A stretch of DNA of 64,000 nucleotides from Aporrectodea caliginosa. Taxonomy: Eukaryota > Annelida > Clitellata > Crassiclitellata > Lumbricidae. The notes under the pieces are model-generated. The model made no database searches. It saw only the letters and a program-made list of their open reading frames with translations, and was not told where the DNA came from. Numbering within the stretch: position 1 is the stretch's first letter; every line of letters begins with the position of its first letter. Both the position numbers and the translations under genes were made by a program. Below, in pieces: positions 1-9,570 of this stretch. Location: positions 547,816-611,815 of the forward strand of contig JACEVL010000412.1 in assembly GCA_020284085.1 (NCBI GenBank), given 5' to 3'.

Positions 1-129
1 AGTAATCAGCAGTCATTTAATTGTCTTCCTTCTTTTAAACGACACAAACTTCGGAGATGGAAGAGTCCAGACCAGAAGAAAACTTCCTCGGGAACTCTGG
101 AAGCAATGCCCTCACGCCACTGGAAGAGT

Positions 130-346
130 GGCTCAGGTATTGTATTGTATCTATCAATTTACATAGTGCCTCTCGCAGTGCACACCGATCAGTGGCGCTC
201 AAGTGGGAATGGTCCGCAGTGCAATGCCATAGTGGTGTCACTGAGTGAAAAGATTTATACGCAAAAGGGAAACAAGCTGACTTGAACAACTTTTGCACAA
301 AAGTACAGTCAAGGCAGCAAACATTAAGAATGAATTTAAAAAGCAT
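130..346 (-). pseudogene. L2-like LINE 3' end remnant
   Basis: On the minus strand the end near 145-180 reads like the terminus seen on other L2-like fragments of this window: a GAGGCACTATGTAAATTG block followed by short ATACA repeats. The reading frame upstream is short and not convincingly recognisable. The call rests on the tail similarity alone and is tentative. Confidence 0.35.
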
Positions 347-639
347 GATTAACTAATGAAAGGTGGTGTGCACTGCTTATTGTCAGTTCTATATTCAACA
401 CGTCAAAAATTATTCGCCTCATAGAGCCGTTAAGCAGGTGAGCTGAATTTATGATCTGAAAGAGCGCATTCACTTTAGTGGAACAGTGCTTCAAAGTGAA
501 CATTGAAAATGGACTTTTGAACGAGAAGGCTCACCTACAGTCACTTGCTCTAAATATTTATGGCTTTGGATTTTGATTAAAATATATATTCATAAATTAT
601 AAGCATTTAAAACAAAATACCGTATAGCTGTGCATTTTT
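347..639. other. AT-rich non-coding stretch
   Basis: No coding frame, repeat border or RNA signature was recognised here. Confidence 0.4.
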
Positions 640-780
640 ATCCCCCTGGGGATGATTTCACACGATGGGAGATAGAAATGGTTTATCCCCTCGGATACTC
701 TATACCGGTATAGTCCATCCGGGGGATAAATTCATTCATCCCCCCGGATAGTCCTAGGACGGATACTCTATTTCGTGATA
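640..780 (+). repeat. MITE-like repeat, partial third copy
   Basis: Contains the blocks GATGGGAGATAGAA, GGTTTATCCCC, GGATACTCTA and ACCGGT, which recur in the same order at 55105-55455 and 60739-61105. The right end (tactctatttcgtgataccggc) resembles the inverted terminus of those copies. The left part is not recognisable. It abuts the retrotransposon fragment at 778. Confidence 0.5.
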
Positions 781-1176
781 CCGGCAAGATCGGCGGTGAT
801 TAGTTCGCACTTGGTGCGGTTTAGCGCGAGGCCGAGCCTCAAGCACTCCCTCTCGATTAGATCCACATCCTCCTCGACAACCTCTGGGTTGCCGCCCAAA
901 GTGAGGTCGTCCAAGTATCCAAAACCCAAGGGCGACAGCAGCCGGGTTAGTATAGGTTGGAGTGGGAGGCAGAAAAGCAGAGGACCCAGAGGGTCACCTT
1001 GCTGTGGACCTTCCTGAGACTTTATGGTGAAACTGCCAAATTGGAGGCACGTTGCTTCGGCATAGGCTAGGTGACAGTACGCGGTCAGCTCTGGGGTGGT
1101 TTCCTCGACCGACATCAGCATGCTATCCCGGTGTAAGCTGTTGAAAGCATTGGATAGATCCAGCTTGACCAGTATG
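778..1176 (-). pseudogene. Reverse transcriptase fragment of RLE-type non-LTR retrotransposon
   Basis: Minus-strand frame of about 130 residues covers the RT core. Motif A is seen as LVKLDLSNAFNSL, motif B as QQGDPLGPLLF and the catalytic motif C as GYLDDLTLGG. It aligns residue for residue with positions about 207-335 of the long protein at 35576-37924, so both are copies of one family. Both ends are missing: on its 5' side it starts at a (TAA)n array (1190-1205), and on its 3' side it runs into a MITE-like repeat. It encodes only the palm of the polymerase and cannot be functional. Confidence 0.85.
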
Positions 1177-1185
1177 AATTATTTA

Positions 1186-1257
1186 GGTAATGAATTATTA
1201 TTATTATTTTTTTTTTTTATGCCCCGAGGTATACATGATCCCTCAGGGACTTAGAAA

Positions 1258-1294
<37 letters not shown>

Positions 1295-1312
1295 TTTTTT
1301 TTTTTTTTTTTT
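1186..1312 (-). repeat. (TAA)n arrays enclosing a detached retrotransposon 3' tail
   Basis: Minus-strand order is (TAA)n at 1258-1292, then a tail piece 1206-1250 containing TCCCTGAGGGATC and ACCTCGGGGC followed by poly(A), then a second short (TAA)n at 1190-1205. The same tail ends the fragments at 28519-29309, 29879-30190 and 1298-1848. This is therefore an extremely 5'-truncated insertion of that family. Confidence 0.75.
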
Positions 1313-1848
1313 TACCCGAGGTATCAAGGATCCCTCAGGATTTATAAAAAATTGCTATAAGGAGCAGGAAATTTGTCTGGAGGGTCAGGCCTCGTCTTCA
1401 GGGTTTGCAGGAAAAGTGCCGTTGAATGCGACCAAGTTATAGCGTTGGACGCAAACAGACAGACGTTGGAAAAGAAAGGATGTCTCGCGTCTGTCGCCAC
1501 CAACGAATGACATACGACGGCCTAGTTCACCTATGAATTCCAGAGCCGAAGGATTGAACGGGCCCAAAGTCTCGATGGCCACGGGCTGAAACAGATGAGA
1601 TGTAGGAAGCCCCTGGTACTTCTGGATCTTACGGTTGGCCGCCTGCACAGAAGCGGGTCCGACCGAGCCGGCTGCGATGTAAGAGGCCGCACAAGTGTGG
1701 ACGACCGTTGCGTCCCAAGCCAGGTACTTCCCTCCCATCCATGGTATGAGGGTGGCCCCATCAGGTCTTTTGCCATCCGCTCGAAACAGGCCCGCTGGTT
1801 CCTTGGTACTGGGGACGTCCGCCTTGAGCAGGGCGCGCCATATGATGT
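1298..1848 (-). pseudogene. C-terminal endonuclease fragment of RLE-type non-LTR retrotransposon
   Basis: The minus-strand frame (1385-1800) begins with the endonuclease core: DGKRPDGATLIPW, then GKYLAWDATVV. This is the RPD...D signature of the restriction-like endonuclease of R2/R4-type elements. It continues with the conserved C-terminal block ETLGPFNPSALEF, GDRRETSFLFQRLSV, QRYNLVAFNGTF and a stop at 1385. Downstream (1380-1298) lies a 3' UTR with CCTGAGGGATCCTTGATACC, then poly(A) and (TAA)n. The 5' end abuts (TAA)n at 1850-1870. RT and zinc-finger parts are missing. Confidence 0.85.
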
Positions 1849-2449
1849 CATTATTATTATTATTATTATTGGTAGTAGTGGCTGTGATCGTTGTCGTATT
1901 AGTATTAGTAATAGTATTAGTAGCAGTAGTAGTATTTTACCAGAGGAAAATTTCATTCATCGGGAACAATCATTTATGCTATAAGCTGTCAATTTAGAAT
2001 CTTGAACTTCAGGCATCGGAGAAAATGCTGGGAATGAAATGCAATGTAGACTGAACAGTGGAGACGGAAACAAGCTGAGAAATTTTGTCTCAAGCGGCTG
2101 ACTTTATGTTGATGACTGGCGTCTGTCAAAATTCCGCACATAATCTGAGACGAGCTATGAGTACAGACGTGTAGATGGCAAATCCCGAATGTTTGACAGA
2201 CTGAAGTCGCAGTGGAGTCTCGAACCAAATGCTTTCCTGCCACCAATGGAATCTTAGCAACTCTGGTAGTTGTTCACTACTAGGGACATCGGTTTCCTTC
2301 AATGCACGCTAGGTAATGTCCATACAGAGTAACCGTTTTAAATGTGAGGATCGAACCCGAAAACACCGGTCGTATGCATTAGGCATTAGCAAACAAAGTT
2401 GTTATTGACACTTTGCAAAGAAGCCATTGTTAACTAGGGCGTTACCTAC

Positions 2450-2751
2450 CATCCTCATCATTCCAGCCGCAGGCGGTTGAGGATGACCAAGGTATTCAGT
2501 CATAGCACTTCGAACGGCATTGTGCGTAGTAAGCCATTCAATTCGTTCATCTTGGGTTGTAGGCATGGCCATAAATGTCTCTGGTATTTCTCGTCCTTTT
2601 CTCACGGCCTTATTGTAGCTTCCTGTTCTCGCGGTCTTTTTGTCGCTAGAGGCGCTGCTGTTAAGTGACGTCTCACCGCCAACCGTCCAGATAATACTAA
2701 CAACTGCCAACAGAACAATATTTTACGTTTAATAAAAAACATTGTCATCAT
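2450..2751 (-). pseudogene. Orphan first exon of CAP/CRISP-type gene (duplicate)
   Basis: The minus-strand reading resembles a secreted-protein leader, then GETSLNSSASSDKKTA and the start of a CAP domain (LTTHNAVRSAMTEYLGHPQP, AAGMMRM), ending at a donor ATG|GTAGGT. It is the inverted copy of 33350-33653. From the ATG at 2751 the frame reaches an A-tract (TTTT on +, 2721-2724) that is one base too short to continue into the CAP frame. No later CAP exons lie between here and the left window edge. It is either a dead exon copy or the first exon of a gene continuing off the left side. Confidence 0.75.
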
Positions 2752-3026
2752 AACACGTGGTATACCCTGACAAGTTAAAAAAATTGCAACATAACTCCGC
2801 CTGAACATTTAACAGCTTCCAACACAGCATCACATCGATTTACAAACAAGTTGGTATGACACTGATTTATAATCCATTTCGCCTCTGAAAACAACCTTTA
2901 AGCTCTGAGTAGTTAAAGTAGATTTGAAGCAAAATGACAACTATAATTAGACAGAAGAGAACAAATAAGTAACTCACGCTGCCAGTAGTGATTATAAGCC
3001 TTATTTAACGAAAGAAGCGTAAATAC

Positions 3027-3508
3027 CAGGGCTGTTAACAATACTGGAAAAAAGTATTGGCAATACCAATACCTCATAATAAAAGTATTGCAATACCAAT
3101 ACTAATAATTTTTCTTAAAAGTATTGCAATAGCGACACAAAAAATACTTTTACCAATACTTCTCGATAAGTAAGTTTACGTTTAATCACGTACAATAGAT
3201 TCTTTCCATTCATATCAACGATCATAGATGGCAGAAAGAGGCTACTTTCGAAGACAGAGGCAATTTTCGAAGCGTTAAGAATTATTTCTCACTATTTCTT
3301 GATCGCGCCTTACTCAAGCGGACGAGAACATATATAAATTATAGTGGAAAAAAGTATTGATATCGAGTATCGCCAACAGGCTTAAAAAGTATCGGCGATA
3401 CACATGCGATACCAACAAAATAAAACTATCGCGATACTCGCTGCGATACTGAAAAAGTATCGGCGATACCAAGTATTGCGATACTTTATCGCGATATTAA
3501 CAGCCCTG
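3027..3508. mobile_element. hAT-type MITE with 8-bp target duplication
   Basis: 482 bp bounded by inverted termini CAGGGCTGTTAA and flanked by GTAAATAC at 3019-3026 and 3509-3516. The interior is built of short repeats around GTATTG/CGATAC. No coding frame is present. The other arm of the inverted duplication has one uninterrupted GTATTTAC at 33074-33081, which is the empty site. Terminus and 8-bp duplication point to the hAT superfamily. Confidence 0.9.
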
Positions 3509-3516
3509 GTAAATAC

Positions 3517-4535
3517 TTACTTTAGTAACACATTAATACAAACACAATCTCTTAATTTATTATTCAGGCTTTCATCGACATGAAGTATTAATGAGGGCTG
3601 TGATTTGGGGTTAAATTTTGAAATATCTCTCGACTGAAAAATCCTTAAAGACTGAAACTCTCTACATACAGCCCCTAATCAACATCCGATCTATTTTTGA
3701 TCTCATCTTGGTATTAGTCATTGGGTTGTTGACCAGTTTCATCAATGATGCACAACGTCCAGCCCGGGGTCATATCCGGCCCGCGATGAGTCGTCATGTG
3801 GCCCTCAAGCGCGTTTCCGATTCCCACTCTTGTGCAAGGATGGCATTAATATTAATGACCACAGTAACAAATAATTTCTAATATGCATCAAATTCAGCCT
3901 GTAAAACAGTGTTTCCCATTCTGGGTGCCGCGGCACCCAAACCTGCTCTGGGCTCACGAGACTGGATGACAGAATGGGTAAAAAAATTGAAAAACTACTC
4001 ATTATCACTACATTCATAGGCTTATGGCTAGTTTTTTCAAACTTAAAGTAGTGTGGAAATAGTCGCAACACTTAGGTTTAATACAAGGAGCGTTGCTCGT
4101 CATTAAAATGAAGATTTTACCGAAGAAAATTAATGAAATTAAGGTTAGGTGCCGTTGACTGAATGACTTTTAGTAAAGATGCCTTGCTCTGGAAAAGGTT
4201 TGAAATCACTGCTATATGAGCTATATTTATGCATATTCTTTAACTTTGCGTGTTTCTTAAGGGAAGTATGCACACTTTCGAAGGGCAGATTTCCGTCTCC
4301 ACAGGTCGAAACAGATTCATTTCCCTGAGAGTGACTGTGTGACAATGTCTTGTAAAGTCGTTGACTCCCTGAAGCTATCATGGTTTTGCACTTGAAGTAA
4401 TACAACACATTCATAATACTGCACCAAATCTGACGAGTTTTCTTGAATGTGCAATCACCAGTTATTATAAATTAGAAACATATCCTGCAATTTATTATGC
4501 GGCTTTACAAAACCTAACAATACTGACAATGAACC
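3517..4535. other. Non-coding duplicated sequence with decayed hAT-like pieces
   Basis: Shared with 32080-33065 of the other arm. It holds CAGTGTTTCCCATTCTGGG followed by the palindrome GGTGCCGCGGCACC at about 3906-3940, typical of one end of a decayed hAT-like element. A GGCCCGC-rich segment lies near 3770-3810. The short frames here are conserved only as DNA between arms and are not recognisable as proteins. Confidence 0.5.
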
Positions 4536-4745
4536 TTGCAATTTGTAGCATATGCATGTACACCCTTCCTTTCACTTAGAGTGAGACTTTCATTTCTGGA
4601 TCATTGTCTTCATCTCTCTATCTCCTTAAAACCTATTTCTTCTCTTCGGGTTTTCGCACTGGGAGCGCTACTGAATGGCCACGGCTCTGAGCGGCGCTAT
4701 ATAAAAATTATAAATTACTAATTACATTACAATTACATTTAGGTT
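4536..4745 (+). pseudogene. L2-like LINE 3' end
   Basis: The terminus reads GCACTGGGAGCGCTACTGAATGG, then GAGCGGCGCTATATAAAAATT, then ATTACA-type repeats. This is the same 3' architecture as the L2-like copies at 56100-57270 and 55630-55992. The sequence is present in inverted orientation in the other arm (about 31850-32040), so it predates the duplication. Confidence 0.6.
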
Positions 4746-4777
4746 CTCAAACAATAAAGATTGCCATTCTGTACTTC

Positions 4778-5245
4778 ATGTCACGCAGAGGAAGAAGAAT
4801 GCAGGCGTCTTAATTAGGCAGTCGAAATGCAGACATAAAACACATTACCAAAAGGCATAATTCGACGCCTGCAAGGACTCACAGAAATCATATCACATGT
4901 CAGATAACGAATAGTCTATCACTTACCACAACTCGATTAATCACAAGATGGAAAGGAACACGCCGAACCAAATTTAAATGGCTTTGATTCTCTTCTGCTT
5001 ATCCTGCACATTTGGATGGCTGAGTGGGCCATGTATTAAACGAGCTTCGTTAGTCGTGGCTTGGCCGTGAGCGCTTCTGAGCAGGTTTCTTGAAGAGGCG
5101 CTATATAAATTCTCATAATGAATGAATGAATTGGACTAAAAGCAGCTCTAAACAAATGCACCATGCGCTGTCATCATATTACGGTGATACGCAAGTGATA
5201 GGGTGGCGTCTTAGCTCAAACTCCACAGTCGGAGACATAGGCGCC
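4778..5245 (+). pseudogene. Left-arm-only insertion containing an L2-like 3' end
   Basis: Absent from the homologous place in the other arm (about 31785-31835). It ends near 5050-5131 with TGAGCGCTTCTGAGCAGG, GAGGCGCTATATAAATTC and an (ATGA)n tail, the L2-like terminus with a different simple-repeat tail. The part before 5000 and after 5131 is not recognised. Confidence 0.5.
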
Positions 5246-5391
5246 GACTTTTTCTTTTGTCTTCGAGTGCATGGGTTCTATCCCGAGAAAAATGTTATGT
5301 TATACATTGCCGTAGATGAGTTTTAGCGCATTTTCGGAGAAAGAAAATTGTTTACTTGTCGAGGGTTCCGTGGTGAGAAAAAGGATTTAAT

Positions 5392-5627
5392 ATAATAATA
5401 ATAATAATTTTTATTCTTTAATTAAGCGCCTGACAAACGCACTGCGCTGTACATTTACATGTTATGCAATTTAAATCTTAACTACTAACAGAACAGACAG
5501 CTTGCAATACAACGGCGCTAATAGCAGCCTACAAAGCATATCCGCCCAACGGGGGCTCGAACTCGGTACCTCTCGGTCTCTGTGCCAGATGTTATCCAAA
5601 GCGCCACGGGCCATGTTATCCAAACGC
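5392..5627 (-). mobile_element. tRNA-derived SINE (family A)
   Basis: On the minus strand the head contains a box-B-like GAGTTCGAGCCCC preceded by a possible box A (CTGGCACAGAGACC). It is followed by a tail region ending AGCGCAGTGCGTTTGTCAGG, CGCTTAATT and a TTA-rich end. The sister arm of the inverted duplication lacks it. The last 60 bases recur at 6235-6297 on the opposite strand, showing it is a repeated unit. Confidence 0.6.
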
Positions 5628-5639
5628 AACTCACGTGAC

Positions 5640-6130
5640 AGTGTTATTATTTATTATTTATATACGGGCTGTGAGATCATGCAATGTTGAGTATTTGTGA
5701 AAAATTTGAATTTAAGGTCCGAATTCTTCTGGGTGCGACGCACCCACGGAACTTTCTCTCTGTATGCACTCGCACCCACGGCTCCCTTTTAAGAGTCGGC
5801 GCTTATGGTAGGAGATGATGATTTTTTAAATAGAAATTTGAAAATAAATCTTACAGGTAATCGCCAGAAAGCACTTGAGAGCGAAATCGAACATTTCCGT
5901 AGACTTCTTTCGATGGAAAAATGATAATATAAAAACTAAATCTAAAAGATAAATCTAGAACTTAAATGAGAATGTTGTAGTTACAAAATTTCAGATGTTA
6001 GTCGACTGATCGGCAAGCTGGGTGGAAGTGACGTAAAAACCGTTACTGATCTAATCTGATTATCTGACGTCATCGTGTACGCGAACAATCCGAAATAAGG
6101 ACGCAGAGACCATCGATATCTATACTTAGA
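5640..6130. other. Duplicated non-coding sequence
   Basis: Matches 30640-31150 in reverse complement. No gene recognised. Contains an AAGGTCCGAATTCTTCTGGG block conserved between the arms. Confidence 0.4.
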
Positions 6131-6133
6131 TTA

Positions 6134-6166
<33 letters not shown>

Positions 6167-6167
6167 A

Positions 6168-6232
<65 letters not shown>

Positions 6233-6233
6233 G
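6131..6233. repeat. (TTA)n microsatellite
   Basis: About 100 bases of TTA/ATT repeats with one interruption. It sits exactly at the inner end of the left inverted-duplication arm. Confidence 0.95.
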
Positions 6234-6300
6234 TTAATTAAGATTTAAATTGCATAACATGTAAATGTACAGCGCAGTGCGTTTGTCAGGCGCTTAATAT
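6234..6300 (+). mobile_element. Truncated SINE (family A) tail
   Basis: TTAAGATTTAAATTGCATAA through TTTGTCAGGCGCTTAAT matches the 3' part of the SINE at 5392-5627 on the opposite strand. Only the tail is present, embedded between two TTA arrays. Confidence 0.6.
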
Positions 6301-6504
<204 letters not shown>

Positions 6505-6740
6505 GTTAGACTGTCATTTATAGCGTGCCTAAACAATAAACACATAGGATTCTTGCGCAAAAGCGTGTAGCAGAAAAATCGATCATAATAAATCTTAAAC
6601 AAATGTGTTTTAAGGTTAATTTTGAAAATCAATAATGTTGAGGAGTTGCGGATAAAGACAGGGAGTTTGTTCGGTTCAGCCGGACCGGCTAGCGCAAATG
6701 CCCTGTTACCAAGTTTTTTGAGTGATCGTGTCACAACAAA
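6505..6740 (-). pseudogene. L2/CR1-like RT C-terminal fragment
   Basis: The minus-strand frame reads GNRAFALAGPAEPNKLPVFI, then SSTLLIFKINLKTHLFK. This is the well-known end of jockey-superfamily ORF2 proteins (RSFAVAGPxxWNxLP...FKxxLKTHLF). The 3' UTR carries AGGCACGCTATAAATGAC and runs into (TAA)n at 6504. It is strongly 5' truncated. Confidence 0.75.
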
Positions 6741-6884
6741 TCACCTTAAGGCTTAAACGATGAACGTAGCCCTCGTCGAGATTGGAGAGATGAACAGGAT
6801 GTAGCCTAGCCTATCTGTATATCATCCTAGCCAGGAAACCACGCCTGGTGAGGGAATCAAATCTAGAAAGAAACGGTTATGCGA
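6741..6884. other. No feature recognised
   Basis: Short non-coding gap between a LINE remnant and a SINE fragment. Confidence 0.4.
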
Positions 6885-6965
6885 GCGGGTTCGAATCCAC
6901 CTCAAGCCGCCGCGTAGGGAGCAAGTCCTTCACTCGCAATTGCTCATGACCGCACTGAGTTTTTT
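6885..6965 (+). mobile_element. tRNA-derived SINE (family B) fragment
   Basis: Contains CGGGTTCGAATCCACCTCAA (box B) and CCGCCGCGTAGGGAGC, then CCTTCACTCGCAATTGCTCA. These blocks are shared with the family B copies at 39285-40020, 59145-59345 and 62935-63137. Head and tail are missing. Confidence 0.7.
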
Positions 6966-7207
6966 CCTAGGTTTTATTATTATTCTTGTTATTATTATTC
7001 ATGGAAGCTAAGATATCCTTCGAGGAACGATAATCATAGTATGTACTGAATGAAAACATAATCAAGATACGTGGAAAATAAATTATAATTATACTAGATT
7101 AGTGTCTTCAAACTTTGCTGAAGGCGATGCAGAATGCTGAGCAGCAGAAGGCATCTTACAGTTCTCGCTGCAGAACCCAGCGGCTGCAAAACCAAAATGG
7201 ACAGTTC

Positions 7208-8690
7208 TGTTCTGTTCTGTTCTCAGCCATCCTCGTGTCGAGGGTCGGCCGCATCATGAACAATATTCCTCCAGCGTCTCCTGTCTTCCGTCAGTCTTAT
7301 CATTTCCTCCATTGTCAATCCAGTCCATTCCTTTATGTTGCCCAACCATTTTGTTCTTTTCTTCCTCTTTTCCGATTTTTCCGGCATTGTGCCCTGCATG
7401 ATGTTTTTCCCCAAACAAATTCCCTCTCTTCTCATGATGTGTCCGAAGTAAATAAGTTTTCTTTCTTTTGCCGTCTTCAGGAGATTCCTCTCCACTCCTG
7501 CCTCCCCCAGCACCCACTCATTTTTCCGCATTTCCGTCCAAGATATGTTCATGATCAATCTCAGACACTTCATCTCGAATGCCTCTATTCTTCTCTCCTC
7601 CTCCTTCCTCAGTGTCCAACTTTCACAACCATATATAGCCACCGGCCATACCAGTGCTCTCCATAACTTTATCTTTGTTATTGCTGTTATGTCATGGCTC
7701 TTCGATATCTTTTTAAGGTCTGTAGACACTGCATACCCCTTTGCCAATCGTACTCGAATCTCTGCACCGCAATCACTGTCTTCGTTGATCGTTGAACCCA
7801 AATACGTAAATCTGTCCACCTGCTCCAGTTCCTCCTGATTAATCCTGACTGTACATTTGGTTTCCGTTGTTGTCATGACCTTCGTCTTTCCTGTATTAAT
7901 CTGTATTCCATATTTCTTTCCTATCCTGTCCAGTCTCTCTATCAAAATGTGTAGTTCTTCCTCCGAGCTTGTTAGTAGTACGATGTCATCGGCGTATTGT
8001 AGGTTTGTCAGCCTTCTTCCTCCTATCTGCACTCCTCCATCTTACCCTTCTAACGCTTCTCTCATCACTCTTTCCGCTAAGATGTTGAACAAACTTGGTG
8101 ACAAAGCGCATCCCTGTCTCACTCCTCGTCTGACTCTGAATTCATTCGATAGAGTTCCTGCCACCTTGACTCTTGCTTTTTGTTTCCTATACAGCTTTGT
8201 TAACAAATTTATTATATGCCCTGGGAACCCCATTCCGATCATTGTCGTCCAAAGCGTTTCATGAGCTATTGAGTCGAAAGCTTTTTTGAAATCTACGAAG
8301 CACATGAAAAGGGGGTGTTGATGTTCATTTGCTTTTTGCATAATAATTCGCAGGTTCGTGATCTGATCCCTAGTATCTCTGGCCTTTCTAAAACCCGCCT
8401 GTTCCTCTGCCACCTCTGACTCCGTCTGGCCCCAGGATAAGTCCTACAGTTAATAATACATGTCCTCCACTTCCGCTGAATTCCGATGTAATCAATCTGG
8501 TTCTTTGTTGTCCCCTCTGGAGATGTCCAGGTACTCAGTCTCCTCGGATGTTGTTTGAACCATGTGTTAGCCAATGTCAACTCCTGTTCCATACAGAAGT
8601 CAATCAACCTTTCCCCTCTGCTGTGGACAGTGCGAGCTGGAAAATAGACGGTTGCATAAATGCGAATTATGCGATGCTTCACTGCAAGTT
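7208..8690 (-). pseudogene. RTE-like LINE, 5'-truncated endonuclease plus reverse transcriptase
   Basis: Three minus-strand frames in order. 8690-8440 carries an endonuclease piece (GERLIDFCMEQELTLANTWF, TKNQIDYI). 8413-8042 carries RT motifs (EEQAGFRKARDTRDQI, FVDFKKAFDSI, RRGVRQGCALSPSLFNI). 8032-7223 carries the catalytic block (NLQYADDIVLL) followed by FTYLGSTINEDSD, WPVAIYGCESWTL and FGHIMRREG. These signatures match the RTE-type endonuclease-RT proteins common in invertebrates. Stops and shifts at about 8040 and 8420 break the frame. The 3' end is a short (TTCTG/ACAGA)n at 7203-7223. Most of the endonuclease N-terminus is missing. Confidence 0.85.
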
Positions 8691-9269
8691 CAAGAACTCA
8701 AATTCGAGATGGACCTAAAACTAAAACTAATTTAAGTTTAGATCTACTATACTTGTAATGTTACATGTTATCAGGCTTACATTAGATGCGTTATTATAAA
8801 AGATGAGAACTATGAACTATATGTTGGCTTACTTTACATTATTAATCGGTTGTTTTACTTTCCCGTTATTCAGAACCACTCAATAGAATGATTTCCTGCT
8901 GTTCGCATGTATCTGCACATGCTTGTAAGTTTGAATGCCGATGGAAATCACACTTTTCGTCTAGTTGCTTGTGCAAAATAACGAAAAGCAGTTCTCCCTC
9001 TTAATGTTGGCACTCCTTCTATACGTCTCGCTACGCCTTACAAGGCGTTTAGAGTTAGGCGTAGACCCTATAGGCACTCTTGCATTCGCAGGCCCAAACT
9101 GCCAGCTCTGCCTTAAAGCTAAACGCATACTTACACATTCACAATATTTATCGACGTCATGTTTAATCATGATTCACGAACACACCCAGTTTTGATTTTA
9201 AATCTCAATTTACTTTTTATAATGTTGATTATTTAATATCCTGAGTACATATCCACTGAGGTCTAATGC
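8691..9269. other. Non-coding sequence
   Basis: AT-rich; no border or reading frame that I can assign. Confidence 0.4.
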
Positions 9270-9435
9270 AATAACTCCGGTTTTACTTTTACAATATTTC
9301 GTCTCTTTAGTCTTTATAAAAATGGCAATTGTTTTATAGATTTTTATATAGGCCTAATTCCGCCTAAATACTCAGGGCTTTAAAAGTGTTTAAATTAGGC
9401 CTATTTTAAATTATTAGTTTTAATTTTAAGTAATC

Positions 9436-9570
9436 ATGTCTGATGGATACAAGAGAAAACACGAGTCTGGATTTGAGAAACGAAAGAATATGGAAGGGAA
9501 AAAAGATTACCTTCAAAAGATGAAGGATTCTTTTGTTCCAATTTATGAACATAGATACTCATTGCATTAA
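9436..9570 (+). pseudogene. 44-codon ORF resembling the N-terminus of hAT/ZMYM-type proteins
   Basis: Starts MSDGYKRKHESGFEKRK and ends with TAA after 44 codons. Basic N-termini of the form K.KSG.EKRK..EE are typical of the start of hAT transposase-related (TTF/ZMYM1-like) proteins. No downstream transposase was found. The copy at 23071-23332 retains the same frame but is split by an insertion. Probably a remnant exon or transposon piece; assignment is by resemblance only. Confidence 0.45.

Larger units (their letters stand above)
1850..6134 (-). repeat. Left arm of a large inverted duplication
   Basis: Reverse complement matches 30627-35350 over its whole length once later insertions are removed. 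Anchors are the CAP first exon (2450-2751 versus 33350-33653), the sequences around 2000-2340 (33730-34110), 3600-4440 (32180-32990), 4536-4745 (31850-32040) and 5630-6130 (30640-31150). Each arm ends in (TAA)n on both sides. Insertions private to this arm are 3027-3508, about 4778-5245 and 5392-5627. Confidence 0.85.

Noticed and set aside
3905..4215. Complete hAT element between CAGTGTTTCCCA and a second CACTG near 4212
   Set aside because: The 8-base flanks do not match and the second terminus is only weakly similar, so only a decayed fragment is claimed.
1850..6134. Inverted duplication as a simple assembly artefact
   Set aside because: The arms differ by many substitutions and by private insertions with proper target duplications, which an artefactual copy would not have. 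Long reads would still be the decisive test.
7115..7838. Plus-strand frames of 183 and 97 codons
   Set aside because: Antisense to the RTE-like reverse transcriptase on the minus strand.
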